Shown in pieces: positions 1 to 11,400 of a stretch of DNA of 64,000 nt (positions within the stretch are counted from its first letter, which is position 1; each line of letters begins with the position of its first letter). The position numbers and the translations under genes were made by a program. Origin of the DNA: Inia geoffrensis (taxonomy: Eukaryota; Chordata; Mammalia; Artiodactyla; Iniidae); NCBI GenBank assembly GCA_036417435.1, contig CM070903.1, forward strand, positions 84,623,501 through 84,687,500. Reading direction: 5' to 3'. The notes below the pieces were generated by a model. It saw nothing but the letters and a program-made list of their open reading frames with translations, did not search any database and had not been told where the DNA came from.

Positions 1-200
1 TTTTTTTTGCGTTATGCGGGCCTCTCACTGCTGTGGCCTCTCCCGTCGCGGAGCACAGGCTCCGGATGCTCAGGCTCAGCGGCCATGGCTCACGGGCCCA
101 GCCGCTCCGCGGCATGTGGGATCCTCCCGGACCGGGGCACGAACCCGTGTCCCCTGCATCGGCAGGCGGACTCTCAACCACTGCGTCACCAGGGAAGCCC
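1..200 (-). mobile_element. CHR-class SINE, short (type A), cut by window edge
   Basis: This is a tRNA-derived cetacean SINE read from the opposite strand: poly(T), GCGGGCCTCTCACTG, and the tRNA-like head ending AGGGAAGCCC. Type A has about 190 bp before its A-tail. Confidence 0.9.
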
Positions 201-1015
201 CGACTGTATTCTTTTGAGTGGAGTATTCTGTAGATGTCTGTTAGGTCTAGTTTGTTTATAGTATTCAGGTCTTCTACATCTTTGCTGGTAATCTAATTTT
301 ATCCATTATTACAAATGAGGTATTGAAGTCTCCCCGCTATTACTGAGTCATTTATTTTTCCCTTAAGTTCTGTCAATTTTTACTTCATATATTTTGGGTT
401 TCTACTGTTAGAAGCATATATGTTTGTAATTCTTAAATCTTCTTCATGGATATGAAGTTTTTTTTGGACCCTTTTTACATTATATAATAGCATTCTTTGT
501 CTGTAGTAACAAATACTGTCTTAAAGTCTACTTTGTCTTCTTCTTGGGGCTTTCTAGATCCCAGAAATATGTTGGAGGTTTTGTAAGCCCCTATGGACAT
601 CTCATTCCTCATATTTTCCTTTTAAGATTTTTGTTTAGTCTCTATTATCCATCACCTCAGGCAGCTGCAAACTTAAACACTTGCCGGTAATTTCTTTTGA
701 CAAACGCCCCCTGGGGAAATGAATTTTGTACTTAAGCTCCCAGGCAGGTCAAATACAGACATCCTTGCAACTGGGGTCTTCCAAGAAACTATTATCAGAT
801 ATATCAGATAGGCCAGATGACGATAATTCTTTGGGAACAAGGCTTTGAAAGAGATTCAGCTCCATTCTGCTATCTCTGGTGGCTGCCAGGGAAAGTGTAT
901 TTTCATGGCTAACATATTTGGAAAGCGGGGGGGTGGCACTAGAGCAAGTCAGGATGCCTCAAAGCTCACTGTTCTTATCAAGATTTATCCATTTTTCTTA
1001 AAGAAAAAATGCTGG

Positions 1016-1222
1016 GGGCTTCCCTGGTGGTGCAGTGGTTGAGAGTCCGCCTGCCGATGCAGGGGACACGGGTTCATGCTCTGGTCCGGGAAGATCCCAC
1101 ATGCCGCGGAGCAGCTAGGCCCGTGAGCCATGGCCTCTGAGCCTGCGCGTCCGGAGCCTGTGCTCCGCAATGGGAGAGGCCACAACAGTGAGAGGCCTGC
1201 GTACCACACACACCAACACACA
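1016..1222 (+). mobile_element. CHR-class SINE, type A
   Basis: It starts GGGGCTTCCCTGGTGG and ends GAGGCCTGCGTACC plus a CA/A-rich tail. The target-site duplication is AAAATGCTGGG on both sides. Confidence 0.9.
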
Positions 1223-1554
1223 CAAAATGCTGGGTTGCAGCAAGCCTTTGGCTAGTTACCAGAGTTCTAAAAAAAGTAGATTCTAACATTTTTTGCCAAT
1301 TTTTTCATTGCTTTTATGAAGGACAGACTTTTGGTGGTCTTTACTCCATTATTCTTGCTGATAGAATCCAGTGCATCACTTTTGGTAAAGGTAGGCACTG
1401 AGGCAGCAGCGACCTTCCCAAATCAATAGTGCCAAGCTGGTCCAAGACATGACTGAGTCAGGAGGAGGCAAGTAACACTCCTCCTAATTGGAGGTACAAA
1501 CAGAGACCCTAAGCGGTTCTACCTCTCAGAGGAGAAGGACGGAGGGCAGGGAAC

Positions 1555-1960
1555 CGTTTTCTTTGAGCATCTACATACTAGGTGCATCTACTATCTATTT
1601 AAGTCTCACTACAACCTTTATGATATATAGCAAGTATTATCCTCATTTTACAAATGAGGAAACTGAAATGAAGGCGGTGAAATTTCACATGCCACAAAGC
1701 TTCAAGTGACATACCTAGGTTTCAGACCTGAAAAGGCCATTCCCTTTCTACCATATTTTTCATTTATTGAGTTGTCTCTGTGTGACCACTACGTGTAATC
1801 ATGCTTTCTCATTTAATCATCACTCAACTCTTCGAGGTTGATTTTATTCCCTCATTTTACAGAAGAGGAAACTGAGGCTGAGAGATTAGGCCTTTTGCCC
1901 AGGTTATAGTGTAAATAGGACAGAGTCAGTCCTGCTGGGCTCCTTCACTCTTACCTTCAG
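1555..1960. repeat. Two MIR SINE relics
   Basis: Two adjacent copies of the MIR core: CATTTTACAAATGAGGAAAC at about 1643 and CATTTTACAGAAGAGGAAAC at about 1853, with diverged flanks. Confidence 0.7.
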
Positions 1961-3142
1961 ACAATGTGCAGTGCTTCCTCAGTAGGCCTATGATTGTCAC
2001 ACCTCCTGCTCACTTGCCTCTGGGGACCAACCTATGCTGTTCCCATATAAGGAGCCCTTTGTCTGGTATCTGAAGTCCTAGAGTGACCAAGGTCAAAAGA
2101 AATCCCCTTGGCTACCCATGTCTCTGTCTAGTAGAAAGAGCACTACATTAGGAATTCTGGCTTAACCACTGAATTTGGCTCTCTGAAAACTTGTGCCTCT
2201 TAGAGCCTCAGTTTTCTCACCTATAATTGGCCTTCAAAATGGGATAACCAGGGAAGAAAATATCTGCATTTTACTTTCTTCTTTTGTTAGTGTATTTTAT
2301 AATGAATTACAGTTGTTCATGTATATAATTTGGGTATATACGTTCAGTTGTTTACTGATGGGTTGCCTAATTGTAGATCACTGGTCTATGAAGTGAGGGG
2401 TTTGACTGCAGCGTGTTCCAGTACCAATATTCTGTCAAATTTACCAAAAAGGCCTCTTACGTTTTGGTTGAAAATTTGGCAGTGTTAACTCTTTGACTAC
2501 TGTTAACCTTGATATCTTTGGTTATCTTTCCCTTCAAGTCTTTTCCCTGGTTGTAATTTCTTCAGCCAGAGATGCTCTCTACTTCTCTACAGTGCTGTAG
2601 TGCTTGTAGTTTCTGGAATTGAGTGCTGTATGTCAATGGTTTCAGGAAGTGGCCTGTGGAACTGGCAGAGTAGTTGCCATTTTTTGGCAGGCAGGATGGG
2701 GCCCCATCTTGCTTTCTTTGCAGTGAACCATAACTGGAGCAAACTGCAAAGCCCTGACGTATCTTTATGACCATGGAGATCTGGGCCATACTATTCTCAA
2801 GTCTTTTTTACCCTGAGATGCCAAACACTATGTACAACTATCCAGACCTAAGAGTCTCTGGGTTAGTAAAGATGTTTAACTCTGCAAAAGAAACTAAAGA
2901 ACCCCAGGCAATACTCATAACTGCTCACTTCTTTTTATGATAAACACCTGAGATCTGTTCCTGCAGCTGAGGAGGCCCTGCCCACCTTCCCTGCCCAGGG
3001 TTCCAGATTCCTCATTGGGATGTACACACAGTGCTCTTACTTACCTTGTTTGTGATCCCTTTCCCCATTTTTAAAAAAATAAATACTGTTCCTCACACCA
3101 TCTTGGAGAGAGTTGTAGTTATTTACTAAAGATGGTAAAATA

Positions 3143-3480
3143 GGGCTTCCCTGGTGGCGCAGTGGTTAAGAATCCACCTGCCAATGCAGGGTCACGGGTT
3201 CGAGCCCTGGTCTGGGAAGATCCCACATGCCACAGGGCAACTAAGCCCGTGTGCCACAACTACTGAGCCCGCATGTCACAACTACTGAAGCCCGTATGCA
3301 TAGAGCCCATGGTCCAGAACAAGAGAAGCCACCGCAATAAGAAGCCCGCGCACTGCAACGAAGAGTAGCCCCCGCTCGCCGCAACTAGAGAAAGCCAGTG
3401 CGCAGCAACGAAGACCCAACACAGTCAAAAATAAAAGAAAGAAATTTTTAAAAAAAGAAAGATAAAAAAAATTTTTTTAA
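3143..3480 (+). mobile_element. CHR-class SINE, long (type B)
   Basis: The ~300-bp class with the GAAGAGTAGCCCCCGCTCGC body and AAAATAAA tail. The target-site duplication is ATGGTAAAATAG (3132-3143 and about 3487-3498). Confidence 0.9.
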
Positions 3481-4324
3481 ACACAAATGGTAAAATAGCT
3501 GTCATAATCACAGTCACAGTCCTCATTAGTAGGGCATCTGATAAAATTGATAGGATCAGTTCAGTTAAATGCAGTAAAACACCATTCAGTGTGCTATGAA
3601 GAAAGGAAAGATACTACCAGTTCATTGGACACACTACCAATTGTAAGATGCATCCTGATTTCAGATATTAAAATGGGAAAAAATGTCTTTGGAAAGGAAA
3701 CTACCATTTTCCATAGATTCTAACTCTTAAGTGGGAGAGCAAAAACTAGAGAGACTAGGAGTACCAGTGGATAGCTGAGAGTCTTACAGAGTGCAGAAAT
3801 ATGGGAGCCAAAGGGAAACTCCAAGATGTAGCAGCTGGCAGGGACTGTACAGTGAATATCTTCTAAAATAAATTATTTTACCAGAATGTTGCTGGAATCA
3901 GTCCTTATTATCATTGAAGAAGTTGAAAGGGCTAGTTGCCTGTTGCCTAAAGAGACAGGATGGGTGAATACATGTTTAAATTTCTTTAATTCAAGTAGAT
4001 AAGTGCCTACTATGTGTAAGGAGTTGTGGTACCTAAAATGAATGTATCTTTTTAAAATTTGTAGTTTTTAAGAATAACTTAATTTCTTCCCTAAAATTAA
4101 CTATTTAGTCACATTTTATCAGTAAATAAACTTACTCAATTTAGTGGTAGTTCTAGCAACATCAGTTCTTGCAGAAAAATAAAACAGTCACCCAACTCCT
4201 ACATGTGGACATATTTTCAAAAGCAGTTGCAAAAGTCTTCCAGACTATTACTGAATTCTTATCTAATGAGTATTTTTCTCAGACATGTGGATCTTCATCT
4301 TCACAGATGACTTTTTAAAAAAAT

Positions 4325-4447
4325 TTTTTTGGTCATGCCAAGCAGCATGTGGGATCCTGGGATCCTAGTTCCCTGACCAGGGATTGAACCTGCGCCCCCT
4401 GCAGTGGAAGCACGGAGTCTTAACTGCTGGATCACCAGGGAAGTCCC
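4325..4447 (-). mobile_element. CHR-class SINE, older short form (type C)
   Basis: This minus-strand copy ends ACCAGGGAAGTCCCT; the head reads AGTTCCCTGACCAGGGATTG. It is more diverged than type A. Confidence 0.8.
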
Positions 4448-4869
4448 TATATAGATGATCCATAGGTGTTTCCACAAGCTGTCCAGAAGTTAAAGAAGCA
4501 TACCATTCCCTGTGGAAGAAGAAGTGATGTTGTGTAGCTTTTTGACTCTTGGCCAAAGAACCTAATTCTGTACATTACTTCTGTCTTTGCCTTGGCCATT
4601 TTCAAGCAGTAATTATAGATCTGATTATTTATTGAGAAGAGCGAACTGTTCTGAAGGAGTAAAATATGGATCTGAGTGAAGGAAGTTAGCTCCTAGAGCA
4701 TTTTCCAGGAATTTTCTGACTTTACCAACCTGTGACAGTTTTGATACTCAGAAACATTGATTTCACTTACTTCTCTTAGCTTACTTCCCCCCCACCCCAA
4801 GTATATAATACTCTTAAATAATGTGGTAGAAAATCTTATTTGGGTGGACTTCTTTTTTTTTTTTAAGAT

Positions 4870-5062
4870 TTTTTTTTTTTTTTTTGATGTGGACCACTTT
4901 TAAAGTCTTTATTGAACTTGCTACAACACTGCCTCTGTTTTACGTTTTTTGGTTTTTTGTCTGCGAGGCATGTGGCATCCCAGCTCCCCGACCAGGGATT
5001 GAACTCGCACCCCCCTGCATTGGAAGGTGAAGTCTCAACCACTGGACTGCCAGGGAAGTCCC
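4870..5062 (-). mobile_element. CHR-class SINE, older form with long 3' body
   Basis: The minus-strand copy has a tRNA-like head at 4960-5062 and a body reading GGACCACTTTTAAAGTCTTT. A type A SINE is inserted right beside its head. Confidence 0.8.
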
Positions 5063-5074
5063 TCGGGTGGACTT

Positions 5075-5276
5075 TTTTTTTTTTTGAGGTGCGCGGGCCT
5101 CTCACTATTGTGGCCTCCCGTTGCGGAGCACAGGCTCTGGACGCGCAGGCTTAGCAGCCATGGCTCACGGGCCCAGCCGCTTCGTGGCACGTGGGATCCT
5201 CCCGGAGCAGGGCACGAACCCATGTCCCCTGTATTGGCAGTCAGACTCTCAACCACTGTGCCACCAGGGAAGCCCC
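5075..5276 (-). mobile_element. CHR-class SINE, type A, inserted beside older SINE
   Basis: Minus-strand copy with target-site duplication CTCGGGTGGACTTTT on both sides (from about 5063 and from 5277), a very clear recent insertion. Confidence 0.92.
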
Positions 5277-5351
5277 CTCGGGTGGACTTTTGATCAGACT
5301 TTCTTTGCTTTTATTTTTAACTTCCCTAAATTATAAATGTTTATTTTGTAG

Positions 5352-5447
5352 GTATCATAGCTGCAAATGTTTTTGTATTTTGTTTGTGGAGAGTACCTTC
5401 TCTACAGCGGACGATGATCAGATATTTCACATCCAGTCCAGCCTCAA
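5352..5447 (+). CDS. PARL: PARL coding exon (residues ~171-203)
   Basis: The exon lies between TTTTGTAG and a GTAAGT donor. It encodes [20 protein letters not shown] and onward, a membrane segment followed by a basic loop. It starts with the last two bases of a Gly codon and ends with the first base of a Lys codon that the next exon completes. It is probably exon 5 of a ten-exon gene. Confidence 0.95.
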
Positions 5448-8400
5448 GTAAGTCTAATTTGTGTGAGTTTATTTTGAGGTAGAGGTAAAATGGAAGAAAT
5501 ATGCTTTATGGTAATTGAAGTGCTATAAAAAATATGATTTACTTGTCAATAATTGTAAGCAAAATCTGGAGGATAGGCTGTAAACTCTTGGAGGACAGGA
5601 ACCTCATTTCTCTTAGAGCTGTGTTGAGGCACCTAAAATGTACTTTGCACATAGTAGATAATCTAAATATTTTTTAGTGACTTAAGATCCGTGATCACTA
5701 CAAGTTTACTCTTTGAAGAGACTTATATACAATTTTATTTCTGTAATTGAAATAATTTACTAATTCTTTTTCTAACTAACTTTTTCTATAGAACAGGTTG
5801 CTTTCATTGACCTGAGAATCTTTATTGGTTGTTTACTAAGTAGAAAATCTCTGAGATTTAAGATAGCATTTTTCAAGTGGTAAAAAGCTGTCTTAAACCA
5901 TCTTATCCAATCTTTTAACTAGCTCTGATTTGTTTTCCATGTTTGTGTCATAATAATAATGAAAAAGTCTAAAATGGATCATTTTTACTGGCTGTGTGTT
6001 CCACAATTAAAAGACTTTTTCTTTCTCTTGTAGAGGTCCTTTGTTCTCCAATGTTGCTGTCAACATTCAGTCATTTCTCCTTGTTTCACATGGCAGCAAA
6101 TATGTATGTCTTGTGGAGCTTCTCCTCCAGCATAGTGAACATTCTCGGTCAAGAGCAGTTCATGGCAGTGTACTTATCTGCAGGTAACAAGTTTTCATCT
6201 CAGGCCCTTTCAGAGTATAAGTGTTCTCCCCTATCTGGAGAAGGGACAAAGGGAATGATTATAGCCGTATTCTATATTACTGTTAAGTGCTCAGTACATA
6301 TTTGTTTCTCAGATTGTATATAGAGAAGGATACAAACTGGTGTAGTGTTTAAGCATGTCATTTTTATCTCCCTAGGCCTTGGTTTCTTCAGCTCAGACCC
6401 ACCATTTTATAGATTAGTGGTTCCCAGACTTCCGGGCTGCCTCAATCATCTGGATCTGTGTTAAATAACCTTAACGCTCATTTCCCAAGTGTGTTCAGTT
6501 TTCAGAAAACTTTCGATTAGCTATCCAATAAGATTGTCAAGAATTAGTTCATTCTTTGTTGCAAGCATATATTAGCATGGAACCACTCAAGTCATCCTGG
6601 AGGTAGCATCGTTTCCTTATTTCACTAGTAAATGGTAGTGCAGGATTCCAGGTTCCTAGATGCTGCTAAATTGGCAGTTAGTTGATTACATTTTACTTAT
6701 CTCAAAAAAATTTTTTTTTTACTTTCTGTTTGCAAAATGTACTTAATTCAGACCATAAGGTGTAAAAATTTATTCCTAAAATCCCTTCATTTAAAAACAG
6801 TATAGCTGGCAGATATATGTCGTGAAAAGACACTGAGCTTGGAGATGGAAGACCTAGGTTCAGATCCTGTTTCTGCTTACCAGCTGTGTGATGTTGCAGA
6901 AAAGACTATATATACTCTCTGAGGATAATACTACTTACTCTCATGACATGTAGAGGGATAAAATAAAAGCACCTACCACAAGGCCCAGAGTGGGTACTTA
7001 ATCAGTGTTAATTAAATACTCACGTGCATCTAGTCCTCAAAATAGAAGCTGAGCAGTATGTTTGGCCTAATAAGTGTGTAGTTCTTTCCCCTAGCACTAA
7101 TGTTGTTGTAGGTACAAAGGGTCTGTTTCAAGTGCCATTAATTCCTGCTCTATAGAAAGTTGCTTTTTAAAATTAGCCATACTCAGTTCAGATGACATTG
7201 GTGCCAAAGGGACCTGTAAAGGATCATCTAGTCTAGATCTGCAACACATTCATTTGGCAAGCTGGGTAAAATATAGACCCCCTGGTCCCACTCCAGAGGT
7301 TCTGATTTAGTGTTTAGAGTGCAGTCCAGAGAATTCCCAGACAGTTGGTGAGCTTGGGAACTAGTCTTTCTTCATACAGTGTAGATGAGGAAAATGATAA
7401 CTACAAGGTAAAGTGAATGACCCTCTGTTACTCAATAAGTGGTACAGTGGGTCAGACTTTGCTTTCCCTGTAATATATCTGAAGCGACAGGCAGGATAAG
7501 TATCTATGCCTGCACCTTGTAGTGACCTGGGTAGAAACCCAACATTGTTAGTCTCTGTGGGGTGGAGGTCAGAAATGGAAGCCATTTTTATACCTCACTA
7601 AAATTACTGAAATGTGATTTATTTCTTAGGTGTTATTTCCAATTTTGTTAGTTATGTGTGTAAAGTTGCCACAGGAAGATATGGACCATCACTTGGTGCA
7701 GTAAGTATTTCTAACTAAAATTTTTCACTTCATTTTGAAATAATTTTAGAATTACAAGAAAGTTGCAAAATTAGTACAAAGGGTTCCTATATACCCTTAA
7801 CCCTACTATTAACTACAGAACCACAGTATAACTATCAATGCCAAAATATTAATATTTAAACAATACTATTAACTAATGGACATCTAATTTAGAATTTATA
7901 CAAATGTAAAGCCTTATAAATTTCAGGTTATAGCTTTTAACCATTGGTCGTTTATATATACTTAACTGGCACAGAGTATATATCATGAGGAGTAGTCAAA
8001 ATAGTGGGTATGCAATCCCCATAAACTGGAGAGCCTAATCTAGCATTGGAAAATTCTAAGTAATTAGAGATTTGAATCTGATACTGTGTCCTCCTCTTTA
8101 GTCAATATTTGAGTGCTGTGCAGATTAGACTACTAGGCACTGTACTTACTAGAGGCTGAGGATACATCCAGTGAGCAAGATGTCAAAATTCCTGCCCTCA
8201 GTTATTTCTGGATGATTTTAAAAAGTTACAATTGTGTTTTCTTTTGAGTTTAATGACAGATTTCTAGGCACATGGAAATCTTTACATAATATTTCTTTAA
8301 AAACTACACATTCAATTTGTGCATAGTTACATACACTCAAATGTATTCAATGCACTTAAATGTATTCAAATGGAGAATTTCACATTTAAAGAAACTGTAA

Positions 8401-11400
8401 GAAGGTTCAGTTTTGGAAAAGAATCCTTATGTAAAATAACTATTCCATAATTTGTGTGTTCCTCAGATTTGTGTCTACTTAATTTTCCCAATGAGGCCTG
8501 TATCTTGTCCTATGACCTTTATGCTTTCTTAACTTAATCTCGACCCCCCCCTTTTTTTCTTCGTGAAATGTTTGTTTTCTATATAAAATTTGATGTCAAT
8601 ATAATTTATATATCTCAAATTCTACCTCATTTGCCAACTAAGCACCTGTTTTGTGAAGGCAGTGAAGACCACTAGGATGAATCAGAAATGGTCTCTGACT
8701 TTAAAGTTTAGTTTAGTTGGGGAGAAAACATTATACACATCTAATATACACTGAAAGGGCTCACTCAGTAGTCTCTAGAGGACATTGGGGGTTCTGAGGG
8801 TGGGAAGACTTTTCTCATTACTTTGGAGGATCTGGGAAGGCATTTCGATGTGCCCTCAGACAAGTGGTATTCCCATTTTACAGATAGGAAACTGAAGTTC
8901 ATGAATAGAGTGTGGCGGCATGGCATTTGGAATTAGACTGAGTCTGAATACCAGCTCTGCCACTTACTCATGATTTCCAGGACTTATTACTTAACCTCTC
9001 TGAACCTGCTTCCCCATATAAAATGGGGATAACATACCTATTTCTCATTTGCAATGCAAGTGTGTTTAGAGTGCTTAGCATAGTAAGGAACATGTAGTAA
9101 GAAAGGTGGAAATGGTGGTTTCTATTCAGCCATCAAAATCCTATAGAGCCATGGCAGGATGAAATTATTATCCCCAAATACTTTCATTCATTCTTGGTTA
9201 AAATGAAGGAAGACTAAATCACCAGGTATATGGTATTTTTAATGAGAAATCTGGAGAAGAAAATACTGTTGACAAAATTGTGATAGAAAATATAAAGTAT
9301 TGGTCTTATTGCCTTTGAAAGATGAAGATTGTTAAAGAATATTTGTCAGTTAACAGTGGCACAAAGGAGCAAGAATACTGACTAGATTTTGGTAAGGGTT
9401 TTGTTTAGTTAGAGCTCTGCATATTCTGAATCTCATTATGGAACTTCTTACTAGTTATTGGTTATTATTATATTCGTTCCCTGTGCTATACAGTATGACC
9501 TTGTTGTTTATCCTATATATAATAGTTTGCCTCTGCTAATCCCCAAACTCCCATTCCTTCCCTCCCCTACCCTGCCTTCCCCTTGGCAACCACAAGTCTG
9601 TTCTCTATATCTGTAAGTCTGTTTTTGTTTCATAGATATGTTGATCTGTATCATATTTTAGATTCCATATATAAGTTATATGATATTTGCCTTTCTCCTT
9701 CTGACTTAATATGATAATTGCTAGGTCCATCCATGTTGCTGCAGATGGCATTATTTCATTCTTTTTGATGGCTGAGTAATATTCCAGTGTGTGTGTGTGT
9801 GTTTGGGTGTATGTGTGTGTGTATACACACCACATCTTTATCCATTCCCCTGTCGATGGACATTTAGGTTGTTTCCATGTCTTGACTATTGTAAATAGTG
9901 CTGTTATGAACATAGTGGTGCATGTACCTTTTAGAATTAGTTTTGTCTGGGTGTGTGCCAAAGAGTGGGATTGCTGGATCATATGGCAACTCTATTTTTA
10001 GTTTTCTGAGGAACCTCCATACTGTTTTCCATAGTGACTGCACCAATCTACATTCTCACCAACAGTATAAGAGGATTCCCTTTTCTCCACACTGTCTCCA
10101 GCATTTGTTATTTGTAGACTTTTTAATGATGGCCTTTATGACCTGTGTGAGGTGGTACCTCATTGTAGTTTTGATTTGCATTTCTCTAATAATTACCAAT
10201 GTTGAGCATCTTTTCATGTGTCTATTGGCCATTTGTATTTCTCCTTTGAAGAAAAGTCTATTTAGGTCTTCTGCCCATATTTCAATTGGGTTTTTTTTTT
10301 TTGTTATTGAATTGTATGAGCTGTTTGTATATTTTGGAAATTAAGCCCTCGTCGGTCGCATCATTTGCAAATATTTTCTCCCATTCCTTAGGTTGTCTTT
10401 TCATTTTGTTTATGGTTTCCTTTGCTGTGCAAAAACTTGTAAGTTTGATTAGGTCCCATTTGTTTATTTTTGTTTTTATTTCTGTTGCCTTGGGAGCCTG
10501 ACCTAAGAAAACCTTTGTATGATTTATGTTAGAGAATGTTTTGCCTATGATCTCTTCTAGGAGTTTTATGGTATAATATCTTTTGTTTAAGTCTTTAAGT
10601 CATTTTGAGTTTATTTCTGTGCAGGTGTGAGGGTGTGTTCTAACTTCATTGATTTACGTGCAGCTGTCCAACTTGCCCAGCACCACTTGCTGAAGAGACT
10701 GTCCTTTTCCCATGTTATATTCTTGCCTCCTTTGTTGAAGATTGACTGTAGGTGTGTGGGGTTTTTTCTGGGCTTCCTGTTTTGTTCCATTGAGTGGTAT
10801 GTCTCTTTTTGTGCCAGTACTACACTGTTTTGATTTCTGTAGCTTTGTAGTACTGTCTGAAGTCTGGGAGGGTTATGCCTCCTGCTTTGTTCTTTTTCCC
10901 CAGGATTGCTTTGGCGATTCTGGGTCTTTTATGGTTGTATGTAAATTTTAGGATGATTTGTTCTAGTTCTGTGAAAAATGTCATGGGTAATTTGATAGGG
11001 ATCGAATTAAATCTGTAGATTGTTTTGGGTAGTATTGCCATTTTAACAGTATTCTTCCAATCCAAGAACATGGGATATCTTTCCATTTCTTTGAATCATC
11101 TTTAATTTCCTCTCATAATGTTTTGCAGTTCTCAGTATATAAGTCTTTCACCTCCTTGGTGACGTTTATTCCTAAGTCCTTTATTTTTTTATGCAATTTT
11201 AAAAGGGATTGTTTGTTTCCCTTTCTGATATTTCATTGTTATTGTAAAGAAATGCAACCGATTTCTGTATGTTAATCTTGTGTCCTGCTACATTGCTGAA
11301 CTCGTTTATCAGTTCTAGTAGTTTTTGTGTGGCGTCTTTAGGGTTTTCTATATATAGTATGTCATCTACATATAATGACAGTTTTACCTCTTCCCTGCCA

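Larger units (their letters stand above)
1..5351 (+). other. PARL: PARL intron (5' end outside window)
   Basis: I find no exon here. The stretch holds SINEs at 1-200, 1016-1222, 3143-3480, 4325-4447, 4870-5062 and 5075-5276, two MIR relics at about 1555-1960, and otherwise unique AT-rich sequence. Confidence 0.8.

Noticed and set aside
1..217. Open frames of 60-115 codons with [24 protein letters not shown] translations, repeated many times in the window
   Set aside because: They are the antisense frames of type A SINEs (also at 985-1221, 5027-5293, 12513-12728, 23048-23359, 48027-48370, 54572-54790, 55315-55650, 59401-59694 and 62318-62664). Recurrence follows the repeat, not a gene family.
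3143..3220. tRNA-like heads of SINEs as tRNA genes
   Set aside because: They keep A and B boxes but not a tRNA fold, and are followed by the SINE body and A-rich tail.
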